This document shows positions 49,857 to 63,418 of a DNA stretch of 64,000 nucleotides, piece by piece. The stretch spans positions 5,789,424 to 5,853,423 of the forward strand of contig ML664157.1 of the NCBI GenBank assembly GCA_007570785.1, in the 5' to 3' direction. Origin of the DNA: Antilocapra americana. Its lineage: Eukaryota > Chordata > Mammalia > Artiodactyla > Antilocapridae. The notes under the pieces were generated by a model. The model made no database searches and was not told where the DNA came from. It saw nothing but the letters and a program-made list of their open reading frames with translations. Each line of letters begins with the position of its first letter. Within the stretch, counting starts at the first letter, position 1. A program made the position numbers and the translations under genes.

Positions 49857-50061
49857 TGTTTTGTTGTTGTTTAGTTGCTCAGTCAGGTCTGACTACTTGC
49901 GACCCCATGGACTATAGCCTGCCAGACTACTCGTGGGATTTCCTAGGCAAGAATATTTGAGTAGGTCACCATTTTCTTCTCCAGGGGGTCTTTCTGTCCT
50001 AGGGATCAAACCCATGTCTCTTGTATTGCAGGTGGATTCTTTACCACTAAGCCACAAGGAA
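49857..50061 (-). mobile_element. Bov-tA SINE with exact target-site duplication
   Basis: Reverse unit with a ttgttgttgtt tail at left. The 10-mer caaattcaat is identical at 49847-49856 and 50062-50071. Confidence 0.95.
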
Positions 50062-50071
50062 CAAATTCAAT

Positions 50072-51500
50072 AGAGACTTAAAAAATGATCCACATTAAAA
50101 AAATCTTAAAAATAAATAAGTGAGTAATATCAGCTGGCAAGAAATTTATGGAAATTATCCCGGGTAGCTTCCATAGCTGGTGATTCAAACAGGGAGATCT
50201 AATTTTCCTCATATTAAGAAAAATGTAAATTAGATGGGACTTTGGTTTCTTTCCTGTAATGACAATCATCAGCTTAACTCCTTGTTCACTTGCCTTTTGC
50301 AAGTGCCCTTCATACGCAGAAACAATATTTTATTCAAGTTCTATGTCATCAGGTCTCTTCATCATATCTGCTCTCCTAGCTACATGGTATGTGACTGAGA
50401 CTGAATTCCTGGAGGTGGATCTGAGCTAAGCTATACTCAGGCCTATAGGTTACTAGACAAAATTATTAGGACAACCTAGGAGCAGCATTACTTAAACAGA
50501 TAATTATAGCATTAAGAACTCCAAAACCAACCTTAGGAAAGTGAAACTCCTAGAAAAACTCCTAGAAACTCCTTAGAAAGACAGGCATACTGAATATCAG
50601 GAATACATGTACTGTGACAGCTTTAGCTCATTTTGTAATCCTTTGACTAATACACGATTAAGTACAAACTAAATATATAACATTTGCTTACACAATAAAT
50701 GATTTTCATATGGTTAAGCTGCATGTTGGATTGCATATTCAGCATATGGTAAGCATCAAATAAATATTTTTGGGTTGGATAAATGAATGATGGATCTTGG
50801 ATAATAATGAATTCTATATTTTCTTGCCCAAAGCCCAGTTCACTACACTCAACAGTAGTTTTTGACTGTTAATATTTCATTTTCATGGTGTTAGCCTGAA
50901 GTTGACTGGATATTGGTAGATGGATTTTTTTAACCTCTTCTACTAAATTTCACAACAAGTCAATCATAAAATTAGATAATCACTCAATCTTTAGAGTGAT
51001 TGATGTTTATTTTTCAAAACTTTAAAAGCTTTTGCTTTTTAGAGTAGTTTTACATTTGTAGCAATGTTAAGAGGAATAAGGGATATTCCAGTACATCCCC
51101 TACTCCTACACATACATGGCTTTCTCATTAATAATACCCACCCAAGAGTGGTACATTTATTAAAATTGTTGAACCTACATTGACACATTATAATCTTGCC
51201 AAGTATTTGTATTTTTGTGGAAAATGGAGGAAATATCACTTATTATCAACTTGCTTGAGGTGGGATATGTTGGGAACCCATGTCTGTGTCTGAAGAGTGT
51301 TCAGATCACCACAGATATTTGTTTGACACAGCTCCTGTATAATCGAAACCTCTTGGAAAAGCTGTAATAAGCACATTTTGCCCTGAATGGTTTCATGTTG
51401 CTTCGTTACCTCATAAACCAAAAGTAAAAAGCTGTGTATTGTTCTAGAAAATGCTTGCACTTCTCATTTTCAGTGAGAAAAACAAATGGAAGTTTAAATA
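50072..51500. other. Unassigned sequence
   Basis: No gene or repeat recognised, on either strand. Confidence 0.4.
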
Positions 51501-51558
51501 TAGCCCAGAACAACAACGTTGGCCTTTTCAAGGATGGGGTGATCGTGGATAGAGTGCC

Positions 51559-52178
51559 ATGAAGGCCTCAGGGACACTTTGAGAGTGTTAAGGTGGTGGG
51601 TGCTGCTTGCTTACCCCCAAATGCCTTACAGAGCCCCTTTATCACATGAGAATTTTTGTGCCTAATCACATTGTTGGCTAGTCCAGCTTCTGGTACTTTG
51701 TGTCTCAGGTCTCAGCTGAAAAAGGTGAAGAATTCCTGGGGGAAGTTGTTTACTGTGGACAGGTGTTCGCGAAATCTCCACCATGGGTGAAGAACTTAGG
51801 CATTTGGCTTTGCTATGACTCCCACAGCAGCAGGGAGTACAGGGAGTACTGGGAGTACTGGGACCTGGAGTACTGGGACATGACCACAGCTGGCACCATC
51901 ACCCAGTGCTACTGAGACGTGGGTGCCTGGCACTGTGCCCGGGCCCACTCAATCCAGATCATGAAAGTGGAGGAGATCGCAGCCAGCAAGTGCTGCTGAC
52001 CAGCGATAAAGCAGTTTCAGGACTCCAAAATCAACTTCCCAATGCCCCACTGGGTCCTCCATCGCCAACACAAGCTAGGCTTCACCACCAAGAGGCCCAA
52101 TACCTTCTTTTAGGTGCAGGCCCTCTCTGTCCCTGGGTCTGCCCAAGTAAAACTCATTGGGAAAACTGGAAAAAAAAA
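51559..52178 (+). pseudogene. RPL18A: RPL18A processed pseudogene (60S ribosomal protein L18a)
   Basis: Reads from an ATGAAGGCCTCAGGGACACT start at 51559-51561 to ...AAGAGGCCCAATACCTTCTT with a TAG at 52111-52113, the known ends of the L18a protein (MKASGTL at the start, KRPNTFF at the end). Inside, pieces such as [22 protein letters not shown] and ARAHSIQIMKVEEIA-type text appear in different frames. It is intronless. Single-base shifts near 51585 and 51630, an in-frame TGA after TQCY at 51913-51915, and a 9-10-bp repeat expansion at about 51833-51880 break it. A degenerate AATAAA and a nine-base A-run (about 52170-52178) mark the retrotransposed 3' end. The intact protein is a cytosolic large-subunit ribosomal component; this copy cannot encode it. 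Confidence 0.92.
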
Positions 52179-52325
52179 TGCTGGAAGGTTAGCTGACAAG
52201 GAATTGTCTACCTTTCTTGGGCCTGGGAGAGGGTGGGGTCAGTTTTAAACCTTCTATAAGTTAGGCATGTAATCTTTCTTGCCTCGGTTTCTAAGAATGG
52301 TATTTGTAGGGACATGCATCATTAC

Positions 52326-52459
52326 TGGGAGAAGGCAATGGCAGCCCACTCCAATACTCTCACCTGGAAAATCCCATGGATGGAGGAGCCTGGTAGGCTG
52401 CAGTCCATGGGGTCGTGAAGAGTAGAACAAGACTGAAGCAACTTAGCAGCAGCAGCAGC
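52326..52459 (+). mobile_element. Bov-A SINE monomer
   Basis: Forward Bov-A from ggagaaggcaatggcagccc to gaagcaacttagcagcagca, without the tRNA-like head. gcatcattact before and gcatgattatc after it suggest a diverged duplication. Confidence 0.93.
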
Positions 52460-53570
52460 ATGATTATCAGAATAAAAGATCTCTACAGACATGACGCTTG
52501 AGTCTAGAGAATTACCAAGAGGGACAACATTTTTGCATATTTTCTAGCTGTCTCTTCATCTCTCTTCTCAGCACCCTAAGTGCTAGTACCCTTAGACTGC
52601 CCTCTGGCAGACACCAGAAAATATTAATTGAGGGACATACTTCAAAATACCTGAGCAATATTTCTTAAAACTGTCAAGGTTATCAAAAACAAGGAAAGTC
52701 TGAAAAACTGTCACAGCCCAGAAAAACCTAAGGAAACATTACTAGAAAATAGAAGGTGGAATCCTGTGTAGGATCCTGGAACAAAAAAGGAGTACTAGAT
52801 GAAAAATAAGAAAATTTGAATAAAGTATGAACTTTAGTTAATAATAGTGTTTCAATATTTGTTCCTTAATTTTTTTAAACAAATGTATCAGATTAACAGA
52901 AACTTTTAATGAAAGAGATAACTGGCTGTGGGATATATGAGAACTCTCAGTAATTGCAATTCTTCTAAATCTAAAACTCCAGGAAACTGCAGGAAAAAAA
53001 TGTTTTAAAGTGAAAGAGAAAAATGATGGAGTGATGGAGTGAGGATCTAGGTAAATACTAGCCTCCAAATGATAAAAACTGCAAAATTACCAAAAATAGC
53101 CATTGTCAAAAGTCAAAAAGTTACACTGAGGATCCAGCTTCTGAAAGTCTTATTCTTCTCTCACTTCATTGAGTAACACAAGATAAAGTCAAAATCTGTC
53201 CACAGAGCAATGCTGTTGACAGCTCCTGGGAAATGGTTTTGAAGAGGATGCAGTCAATTTCATTGATTCTTCATTTCAGACTACTAACTAGTTCTCCCCT
53301 TAAACGTAACACTAATGACCAGAAGGACATATGTCATTGCCAGAATAAGACAAGATTTTTCCAGACACACATTAGGGTCCAAGTGCAAAGTGGAACAGAA
53401 TTTTTGTGCATTCTCTGTTGGTTCTCACCTCAGCTGGTTCTCCAGCTCTTGTGCCCTTACACTGCTTTCTGGAGATTTGAAGTCCCCCCACTGATTATCT
53501 CCCAAGATCTGTACCTCATGAATTGGCCCCATACTCCCAAGTTTCTTATTTTTTAAATGTCATTATAATG
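52460..53570. other. Unassigned sequence
   Basis: No gene or repeat recognised. The 107-codon frame at 53233-53556 has no family text and is probably a chance frame. Confidence 0.4.
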
Positions 53571-53575
53571 AATGG

Positions 53576-53765
53576 GGCTTCCTAGGTGGCTCAATGGTAA
53601 AGAATCCAGCCACCGATGCAGGAGATGCAGGAGCTGAGGGTTTGATCTCTGGGTCGAGAAGATCCTCTGGAGAAGGAAAAGGCAACCCACTTCAGTATTC
53701 TTGCCTGGAAAATCCTGGTCCATGGGGTCACAAAGAGTAGGACACAACTTGGTGACTAAGCACAT
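53576..53765 (+). mobile_element. Bov-tA SINE
   Basis: Forward unit: gggcttcctaggtggctcaa, gatgcaggagatgcaggagc, ggagaaggaaaaggcaaccc, then gacacaacttggtgactaag. Confidence 0.93.
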
Positions 53766-53999
53766 AATAAATGACAGTATTTCCGATAGCAATAAATAAC
53801 AGCTCCTGAGTGATTTACTATGTGCCAGGCAAACAAACACCCATGATCTGATTAGAATAAATCAGTCATCATGTCACATGTATTTTCACATCTTTCTTAC
53901 TTTCTTAGGATAGAAATGAGAACATATTATGATGGCAATGTTTTATAACTGCAGATGGATTTATTAGTTCTAACCTAGTTGCTGTTATACCTGCTGGTG

Positions 54000-54440
54000 T
54001 GTGTATTTGTGATTGTCTTAGCAAATTACCACAAACTTAGTGGCTTAATATAGCACAGATTATTCTCTTATAATTGTGTAGGTCAGAAATCTGAAATGGG
54101 TCTCACTGGGCTAAAATCAGTATTGGCATAGCTGTATTCCTTACAGGAGTTTCCAGGGGAGAATCTGTTTTATTGCCTTTTCCAGTTTCTAGAAGCTGCC
54201 TGTGTTCTTGGACTGTGGCCCCTTTCCATCACCTGAGTTAATCCAGTCAAGATTTTTTCGTATTGCATTACTCTGATAATGATTCTTTTGCCTCTGTCTT
54301 TCATCTTTTAGAGACCTTTGTAATTCAAGATATTCCAGAATAATCTCCCTATTTTAGGTGAGCTGATTAGCAACCTTAATTCCATTCTTAACCTTAATTC
54401 TCACTTTCCATGTAGGACGTGAACATCTGTGGGGAGCGTC
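54000..54440 (-). repeat. MaLR LTR (MLT1-like), reverse
   Basis: The complement of the usual MLT1 word order: gcaaattaccacaaacttag, tggcttaatatagcacagat, ggtcagaaatctgaaatggg, ggggagaatctgttttattg, ttccagtttctagaagctgc. Diverged, with no internal viral part. Confidence 0.75.
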
Positions 54441-54945
54441 ATCTGTCTACCTACCACAGTGGTTTATTCCATATTTGAGAGAACAAGACTTAACTATATG
54501 ATGTCCTTCTGGTTTTGAAAGTTTCTAGATACCTACACTTAATTTTGACTATATAGATTGTCCTTTTCATCTCTACATACCTACATCTGTAATTTAGCCT
54601 TATAAAATTACTCTTTCCCTCTCCCTCTATTTGTGAGGTAGTTTAAAGCTAGGAGATTTTGTTTATCATTATCTCTCCTAAACCTAATGTCTAGGACCTT
54701 CTCATCATGGACTTTTTCTAATTTCAATTCCAAATACCATTGCAATTTTACATTTGGTGAATTTGATATGTTCCATTTCTTCATCTCTTTAGTCATGTTC
54801 ATTGTAGAGAGCAAAGGACAAAAGTCTTAATATGAGACTTGTTTCTCCTGAAGTCAGAGAGATGCTTCCCCAGAGACAGTTCTCTGGAGTTTGTTCAGAT
54901 TCATAACCGGTGGTCATATTCTACATGTAGAAACTGTTTTGAAAG

Positions 54946-56096
54946 CTCAGTTCAGTTGCTCAGTCATGTCCAAGTCATTGCAACCCCATGGACTGCAGGA
55001 TGCCAGGCCTCCCTATCCATCACCAACTCCTGGAGTTTACCCAAATTCATGTCCATTGAGTCGGTCATGCCATCCAACCATCTCACTCTCTGTCATCCCC
55101 TTATCCTCCTGCCTCCAATCTTTCCCAGCATCAAGGTTTTTTCAAATGAGTCAGCTCTTCGCATCAGGTGGCCAAAGTATTTGAGTTTCAGCTTCAACAT
55201 CAGACCTTCCAGTGAATACCCAGGACTGATCTCCTTTAGGATGGACTGGTTGGATCTGCTTGCAGTCCAAGGGACTCTCAAGAGTCTTCTCCAACACCAC
55301 AGTTTAAAAGCATCAATTCTTTGGCGCTCAGTTTTCTTCACCATCCAATTCTCACATCCATACATGACTACTGGAAAAACCATAGCCTTGACTAGATGGA
55401 TCTTTGTTGACAAAGTAATGTCTCTGCAGTCACCATCTGCAGTGATTTTGGAGCCCCCCAAAATAAAGTCAGCCACTGTTTCCCCATCTACTTGCCAAGA
55501 AGTGATGGACTAGATGCCATGATCTTAGTTTTCTGAATGTTGAGCCTTAAGCCAACTTTTTTACTCTCCTCTTTCACTTTCATCAAGAGGCTCTTAAATC
55601 TTCTTCGCTTTCTGCCATAAGGATGGTGTCATCTGCATATCTGAGGTTATTGATAGTTCTCCTGGCAACCTTGATTCCAGCTTGTGCTTCTTCCAGCCCA
55701 GCGTTTCTCATGATGTATTCTACATAGAAGTTAAATAAGCAGGGTGACAATATACAGCCTTGACATACTCCTTTCCCTTTTGGAACCAGTCTGTTGTTCT
55801 ATGTCCAGTTCTAACTGTTGCTTCCTGACCTGCATACAGGTTTCTCAAGAGGCAGATCAGGTGGTCTGATATTCACGTCTCTTTCAGAATTTTCCACAGG
55901 TTATTGTGATCCACACAGTCAAAGGATTTGGCATAGTCAATAAAGCAGAAATAGATGTTTTCCTGGAACTCTCTTGCTTTTTCAATGATCCATCAGATGT
56001 TGACAATTTGATCTCTGATTCCTCTGCCTTTTATAAATACAGCTTGAACATCTGGAAGTTCACAATTCACGTATTGCTGAAGCCTGGCTTGGAGAA
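54946..56096 (-). mobile_element. BovB LINE, 5' truncated, reverse
   Basis: About 1.15 kb of the BovB 3' part with the gctcagttcagttgct tail at left. The minus frame at 55093-55476 carries LVKAMVFPVVMYGCENWMVK text, and the reverse-transcriptase YADD is intact at 55628-55639. The 9-mer ttttgaaag at 54937-54945 and 56097-56105 gives the target-site duplication and the element ends. Stops break the frame. Confidence 0.95.
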
Positions 56097-56416
56097 TTTT
56101 GAAAGTAGGAAATACATTTACTGACCTATTATTTTCACACTTATGCCTTCATGGGTAATAATGTACCCAAAGCTGTATGACTACTCAATGAGAAATCATT
56201 TTCAGCAAGAGGAGCAGGGTTGGTATTTTCTTTTTTAGGGTTGGCATTTTTCCCTCCCATAGGAGGAAAATGTTTACTACTCATTAAATGTTTTGACTGC
56301 AACCACCATAATTTTTCAGGTTTAATTTAGTAGCAGATTTGACTAATTGGAATTCACAGTTTCAAGGCTAAGATTAAGTAAGAATTAATGAACCTATTTA
56401 AAATGTTTAGGTTAAT

Positions 56417-56634
56417 AAAAAATTGTTTGTTTAATCCCTAAGTTGTGTCTGACTGACTCTTTTGCCACCTCATGGACCACCAACCAGATTCCTCTGTCCC
56501 TGAGATTTCTCAGCCAAGAGTACTGGAGTAGCTCGCCCTTTCCTCCTCTAACAGATCTTCCCAACCCAGGCACTGAAGCCATGTCTCCTGCTTTGGAGGC
56601 AAATTCTTTACTACTCAGCCAACAAGGAAGCCCA
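56417..56634 (-). mobile_element. Bov-tA SINE
   Basis: Reverse unit, more diverged than most here (gttgtgtctgactgactctt, then cagatcttcccaacccaggc and aacaaggaagccc). The 8-mer aggttaat occurs at both ends (56409-56416 and 56635-56642). Confidence 0.9.
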
Positions 56635-57084
56635 AGGTTAATTCAGCTTAACATAAAACATAATCAAAACACCAAATCAATATGTTAATGTGTAAATGTA
56701 GCAGTGATTAAGTAAACAAGTGCTGAACTTATTTACTTGTTAGGTAAAAACAAAACAAAACAAAACAGAACAAAAAACACTTGCTACAACAGCGAGAAGA
56801 AATTTCCAATAATTTTGTTAGGAAGATAATGTATCTTACTATTACGTTACTTATGGTTTGAAATTTGCACCCTCAATAGGGTGACATGAATCTAGAAATC
56901 TGTTTTTGATTGGTTAAAATGAGTTCCATTGTTTATTGTTCAGTGTAAAATCTTCAGTAGGGTTCTAGGGTGGTCCAGTGGGCAAGGTTTAACCATCCTG
57001 GCTGGTTAGACCCAGTCATAGTTAAATACAGTATCCTAATGAGATACGATCCAAGGTCTAAGTGGAAACTCTTTCTTTTATATA

Positions 57085-58250
<1,166 letters not shown>

Positions 58251-58520
58251 GAAGTGAAACAAGAATATGTATATTATCACTATGTAAGACACATGTTGTC
58301 ATTATTTGTGGTAAAACTATATACCCAACACAGCAGTGTGTTTCCTTGTTTTTTTTTTCCTTTTTTCAGTTTGGTGACGCTGGTTTATTTGCATATTGAA
58401 ATTTAGTAGTACATTTTCAAATAGGGTGAGGTTTTTTTCTTGAAATGTATGAAAAGTTTATGTGTTGGGAAGAAATGTTTTAAGAATGATAATTTTACAA
58501 ATAAAGGATATACTTATAAA
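58251..58520 (+). other. Cosmc-like retrocopy 3' UTR
   Basis: About 270 bp following the TGA (58248-58250), with an AATAAA poly-A signal at 58500-58505. Sequence such as gtgttgggaagaaatgtttt looks like the C1GALT1C1 3' UTR as I remember it. No poly-A tail follows the signal. A short tandem, ttatgtggtaaat, occurs twice just downstream (about 58533-58569). Confidence 0.65.
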
Positions 58521-58631
58521 TAATGTCTTATTTTATGTGGTAAATGTACTATAATTTATGTGGTAAATTCTAAATTATGAATATTAGAAATCTCTGGCAT
58601 GTATTTTTGCTGATTGGCTATATTGGTATAT

Positions 58632-58966
58632 GTGCTGTGCTTAGTTGCTCAGTTGTGTCTGACTCTTTGCGACTCCATGGACTATAGTCCTCCAGGCACC
58701 CCTGTCCATGGGGATTCTCCAGGCAAGAATATTGGAGTGGGTTGCTATGCTCTCCTCCAAGGGATCTTCCCAACCCAGGGGTCCAACCCAGGTCTCAGGC
58801 ATTGCAGGCAGATTCTTTTATCACATGAGCCACTAGGGAAGCCCCAGAATACTGGAATGGGTAGCCTATCCCTTCTGCAGAGGATCTTGGGACCTGGGAA
58901 TCAAATCTGGGTCTCCAGCATTGGAGGCAAATTCTTCACCAGCTGAGCTACCAGGGAAGCCTTCTC
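58632..58966 (-). mobile_element. Bov-tA SINE, long (extra partial monomer)
   Basis: Reverse SINE with one full unit (58632-58844) and a second, shorter head-like unit (58845-58966), each ending in a caccagggaagcc-type tRNA head complement. The 11-mer tattggtatat is exact at 58621-58631 and 58967-58977. Confidence 0.93.
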
Positions 58967-58977
58967 TATTGGTATAT

Positions 58978-59184
58978 AGAAACATAGAAATGAATTGTAG
59001 TGCTTTGATGACTTAGCTGAAATGAAACCCTTGAAGGTGTACTCAAGTAGGACTCAGTGGTGGTACTCCTCAGTAATCATGCCTTACCTTCACAGATGTC
59101 AGGCTCTTTTATTATTCTGTGTTGTCAGCATCTGGAGGCAAAGTCCTCTTAAATCAGTTTTGAAATATACTTTGGCAGAGATTA
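58978..59184. other. Unassigned sequence
   Basis: Short interval between repeats; nothing recognised. Confidence 0.4.
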
Positions 59185-59231
59185 TATATAGAGGTGTGTA
59201 CTGTTTCAGAGGTAGAAAATCATGTTTTTTG

Positions 59232-60390
59232 TTGTTTGGTCACTCAGTCATCTGATTCTTTGTGACCCCATGGGTTGCAGTATGCCAGGCTTCCCTATCC
59301 TTCACTATCTCCTGGTGCTTGTTCAAACTCATGTCCAGTGAGTCAGTGATGCCTTCCAATCATCTCGTCCTCTGTAGTTCCTTACTCCTCGTGCCTTCAA
59401 TCTTTCCCAGCATCAGGGTCTTTTCTAATGAGTTGGCGCTTCAAATCAGGTGGCCAAAATATTGGCGCTTCAGCTTCAGCACCAGTCCTTCCAATGAATA
59501 TTCAGAACTGATTTCCTTTAGGATTGACTGGTTTGATCTCTTTGCAGTCCAAGAGACTCTCAAGAGTCTTCTCCAATACCACAGTTCAAAAACATCGATT
59601 CTTTGGTGCGCAGAGTTCTTTATGGTTCAACTCTCACATCCATACATGACTACTGGAAAACCATAGCTTTGACTATACAGACCTTTGTCAGCAAAGTAAT
59701 GTCTCTGCTTTATAATGTGCTGTCTAGGTTGGTCATAACTTCTCTTCCAAGGAGCAAGCATCTTTTTATTTCATGACTGCAATCACCATCTGCAGTGATT
59801 TTGGGACCTAAGAAAATAAAGTCTGTCACTGTTTCCATTGCTTCCCCATCTGTTTGCCATTAAGTAATGGAAACAAATGCAATGATCTTCGTTTTTTGAA
59901 TGTTAAGTGTTAAGCCAGCTTTTTCACTGTCCTCTTTCACCTTCATCAAGAGGCTCTTTAATTCCTCTTCACTTTCTACCATAAGGGTGTTGTACTCTGC
60001 ATATCTGAGGTTATTGATATTTCTCCTGGCAATCTTGATTCCAGCTTATGCTTCATCTAGCCTGGCATTTTGCATGATGTATTCTGCATAGAAGTTAAAT
60101 AAGCAGGGTGACAATATACAGCCTTGCCATACTCTTTTCCCAATTTTGACCCAGTCTTTTGTTCCATGTGGTTCTAACTGTTGCTTCTTGACCTGCATGC
60201 AGCTTTCTCAAGAGACAGGTCAGATGGTCTGGTATTCCCATCTCTTTCAGAATTTTCCAAGTTTGTTGTGACCCACACAGTCAAAGGCTTTAGTATAGTC
60301 AATGAAACAGAAATAGATGTTTTTCTGTAATCCTCTTGCTTTTTCTGTGATCCAACAGATGTTGGCAATTTGATCTCTGGTTCCTCTGCC
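59232..60390 (-). mobile_element. BovB LINE, 5' truncated, reverse
   Basis: About 1.16 kb of the BovB 3' part (minus text in 59262-59666 and 59900-60091). The reverse-transcriptase box is degraded: where other copies read YADD, this one reads YAEY near 59996-60010. Flanked by a diverged direct repeat of about 47 bp (59185-59231 and 60401-60447). Confidence 0.95.
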
Positions 60391-60447
60391 AGAGGAATGG
60401 TATGCAGAGATGTGAACTATTTCAGAGGTAGGAAATCATGTTTTTTG

Positions 60448-61115
60448 GGTTTAAATAATCTGATATTTACAAGGATGAGAGCTGTGGGAAGTGATGATTT
60501 TGATTAACCTGAACGTGCCAGTTTGCCTGATACATGAACATGTTTAGTCTGTTTTAGTTTCTTATTGCTGTTACTAATGTTACCATAATAGATGAAATCA
60601 ACTTCTTGAAAGGAAAGTCGGTTTTGATTAGAAGGAGAGAAGTAGATGTTATTTAGGCAGTATCTAAGCACCATATAAAGGGAAGATCTGAAAAGGGTGG
60701 TCACTCAGGGGAATTCAGACCCTTGAAGGTCAGTGGAGGGGGTGTGTGTGCAGAAGATGGGATAAAATTTACCTGAAGAATCCTATGCACTTTCAGCTCT
60801 CTCTGGCTCAGCTCTACTTACTATCCTGGTCTTTCAGGCAGCCTATGAGGATGAGATGAGACCCATCCTCATTCTAGACTAAGTAGATATGAATATTTTT
60901 TTCCTGTGGATGTGAGCTGTCAGCCACTTTGCTTTGTGTTAGATTTCAGCTTTTACAGTTTTTCCTTCTCAGTGCAATATCAGGGTGTGAGTCTACAGTT
61001 CAAATAAAAGATTAGGGTTAATGGATCTGGGACCTTGGTTTGTGAATTTCTTTCTTCTGGTTTTAAGTTGATAAAGCAACAGGAGATGCATTTTCTACCA
61101 GTTTCCCTTATACAC
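60448..61115. other. Unassigned sequence
   Basis: The text around 60540-60860 might be part of an old LTR, but I cannot name it. No gene. Confidence 0.35.
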
Positions 61116-62850
61116 AATTAAGTATCAGATCTGCGGGTGTTTGACTATCTTTCCAATACCTTTTCCTTCTCAGCCTAATTGCACAAGGTTAGACATAAAG
61201 TCTCCTTAACCAACTTTATAGACGAGCAACTATATCCTTACTGGTTTTCTGCCTGCTGGATTGTCAAGAACATACAGAGATATATTGAGATCTTTAATTA
61301 CAACAATTGATTTGTTTATTTTACCTTACAATTCTTTTTTTTTTATCATGTATTTTGATGCTCTGTTCTTCGAGCCATACCTGTTCAGGATTATGATGTC
61401 TTCTTGAAAACTGACCTTTTTATCATAATATGATGCCTCTCTTTATCTCTGGTAAGTTTCCTTTTTCTGAATTCTGCTTTGTCTAACATTAACATCAGTA
61501 TTAGCATGGTATATCTTGATCCATTTAATTTGAGTCTATTTATGCTTTTTATATGTAGTGGATTTCTTGCAGAGAGCATATAGTTGAGAATTCTTGGTTT
61601 ATCCACTATGACATCTCTGTTTTTTATTTTTTTATTTAAAATGTTTACATTTAAAGTGATTACTGCTATAGTTGTATTAATAGCTACTTTGTAATTACTT
61701 ATCATTCATTGTACTTGTTCTTTTTTCTCTTCTCCCACCTTTTTTACCTCCTCTGATTTTGACTGAGCATTTAATATTATTTTTCTATCTTTTATTAGCA
61801 TATCAATTATACTTCATTTTCTTGGATTGCCCTAGAGTTTGAAGTATATATTTACAACTAAGTATGTCTATTTTCAAATAACACTATACCACTTCACTAT
61901 TTGCACAGGTATTTTACAACAGTGTGTTCTCAATTCCTCCCTTCCATCCCTGATAAAATAACTGGGATTCATTTCACTTATGCATATTATATATTGATGC
62001 AATACTTTTTGCTCTTATTAATTTGAACAGTTATTATATCATTAAAAAAAGAAGAAAAATGTTTGATTTTACCTTCATTTATTCTTTCTCTGATACTCTT
62101 TATTTCTTTATGTCATCACCTATATAATTTTTCTTATCTTTGGAAAACTTGAAAAAATTCTTGCAGAAAAAGCCTCTACATGGTACATTTCTTTAGTTTT
62201 TGTATGTTTCAAAAAGCTTTAAATTCTCCTTTAGTTTTGAAGGATAATTTTGCAAAATATGGAGTACTGATTCACTGGGTTTTTTGTTTTCTTTCTTTCA
62301 ACACTTTAAATATTTTTGCACAACTCTTATTGATTGCATGGGTGTAAAGTCTGATGTCATTCTTATCTTTATTCCCATTTGTAAGATGTTGTTCCCTCTG
62401 GTTTCTTTAAATATTTATTTCACTTTTTTTGTGCTTGGTGTTCACTGAGCTTTCTGGATGTGGTTTTAGTATCTGCTATTAATTTTGGAAAATTTTTAGC
62501 CATTTAATATTTCTTTTGCTTTTTTTCTCTTTCCTTCTCTTTGTATGTCCATGAGGCATCTCTTCTAATTTTGTAATTGTTCTTCAGGTCTTAGCTATTC
62601 TATTCCTTTTGTCTGTGAATTTTAGTTTGGGAACTTTCTATCACCATATTTTTGAACTTACAGATTCTTTCCTTGGCCATATTCACTCTTCTAATGAGCC
62701 CATCAATGCAGTCTTCATTTCTGTTACATTGTTGCTGATTTCTTGAATTTCTATTGGATTCTCTCGGATGTCTCCATTTCTCTGCTTATTTTACCCATCT
62801 ATCCTTGCATATGGCCTACTTTTCCATTAAAGTCTAATATATTGCTTATA

Positions 62851-63051
62851 AAGAAAAGTGAAGCCACTCAGTCATGTACAACTCTTTGTGACCCCATGTG
62901 CATACCAGGCTCCTCTGTCCATGAGATTTTCCAGGCAAGGGTACTGTGGGGTGCCATTTCCTTCTCCAGAGGATCTTCCCAACCCAGGGATCGAACCTGG
63001 GTCTTCCATATTGCAGGCAGGCACTTTACCGTCTGAGCTACCAGGGAAGCC
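62851..63051 (-). mobile_element. Bov-tA SINE
   Basis: Reverse unit ending gagctaccagggaagcc. Fifteen-base flanks, aatatattgcttata (62836-62850) and aatatactgcttata (63052-63066), differ at one base and are its target-site duplication. Confidence 0.95.
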
Positions 63052-63103
63052 AATATACTGCTTATAGTTGTTTCAAATTCCCTAATTGACAATTCCATCT
63101 GTT

Positions 63104-63418
63104 TGTGTCCTCTTTGATTTCTTTCATCAGTGTTTTATAGTTTTCTATATATACAAGTCTTTTGATTCTTTAGGTAGAAATACTCCTAAGTATTTTATTC
63201 TTTTTGTTTCGATGGTGAATGGAATTGTTTCCTTAATTTCTCTTTCTGATTTCTCACTGTTAGTGTATAGGAATGCCAGGGATTTCTGTGTGTTGATTTT
63301 GTATCCTGAAACTTTGCTATATTCATTGATTAGCTCTAGTAATTTTCTAGTAGAGTCTTTAGGATTTTCAATATAGAGGATCATGTCATCTGCAAACAGA
63401 GAGAGTTTTACTTCTCCA
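63104..63418 (-). mobile_element. Internal fragment of a younger L1 ORF2, reverse
   Basis: The minus frame at 63145-63384 is open and reads like L1 reverse transcriptase just after the FADD box ([19 protein letters not shown], then [18 protein letters not shown]). The DNA just to the right (about 63385-63412) still encodes an SLFADD-type text. It is far less decayed than the L1 on either side and has neither a 3' UTR nor a poly-A. Confidence 0.85.
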
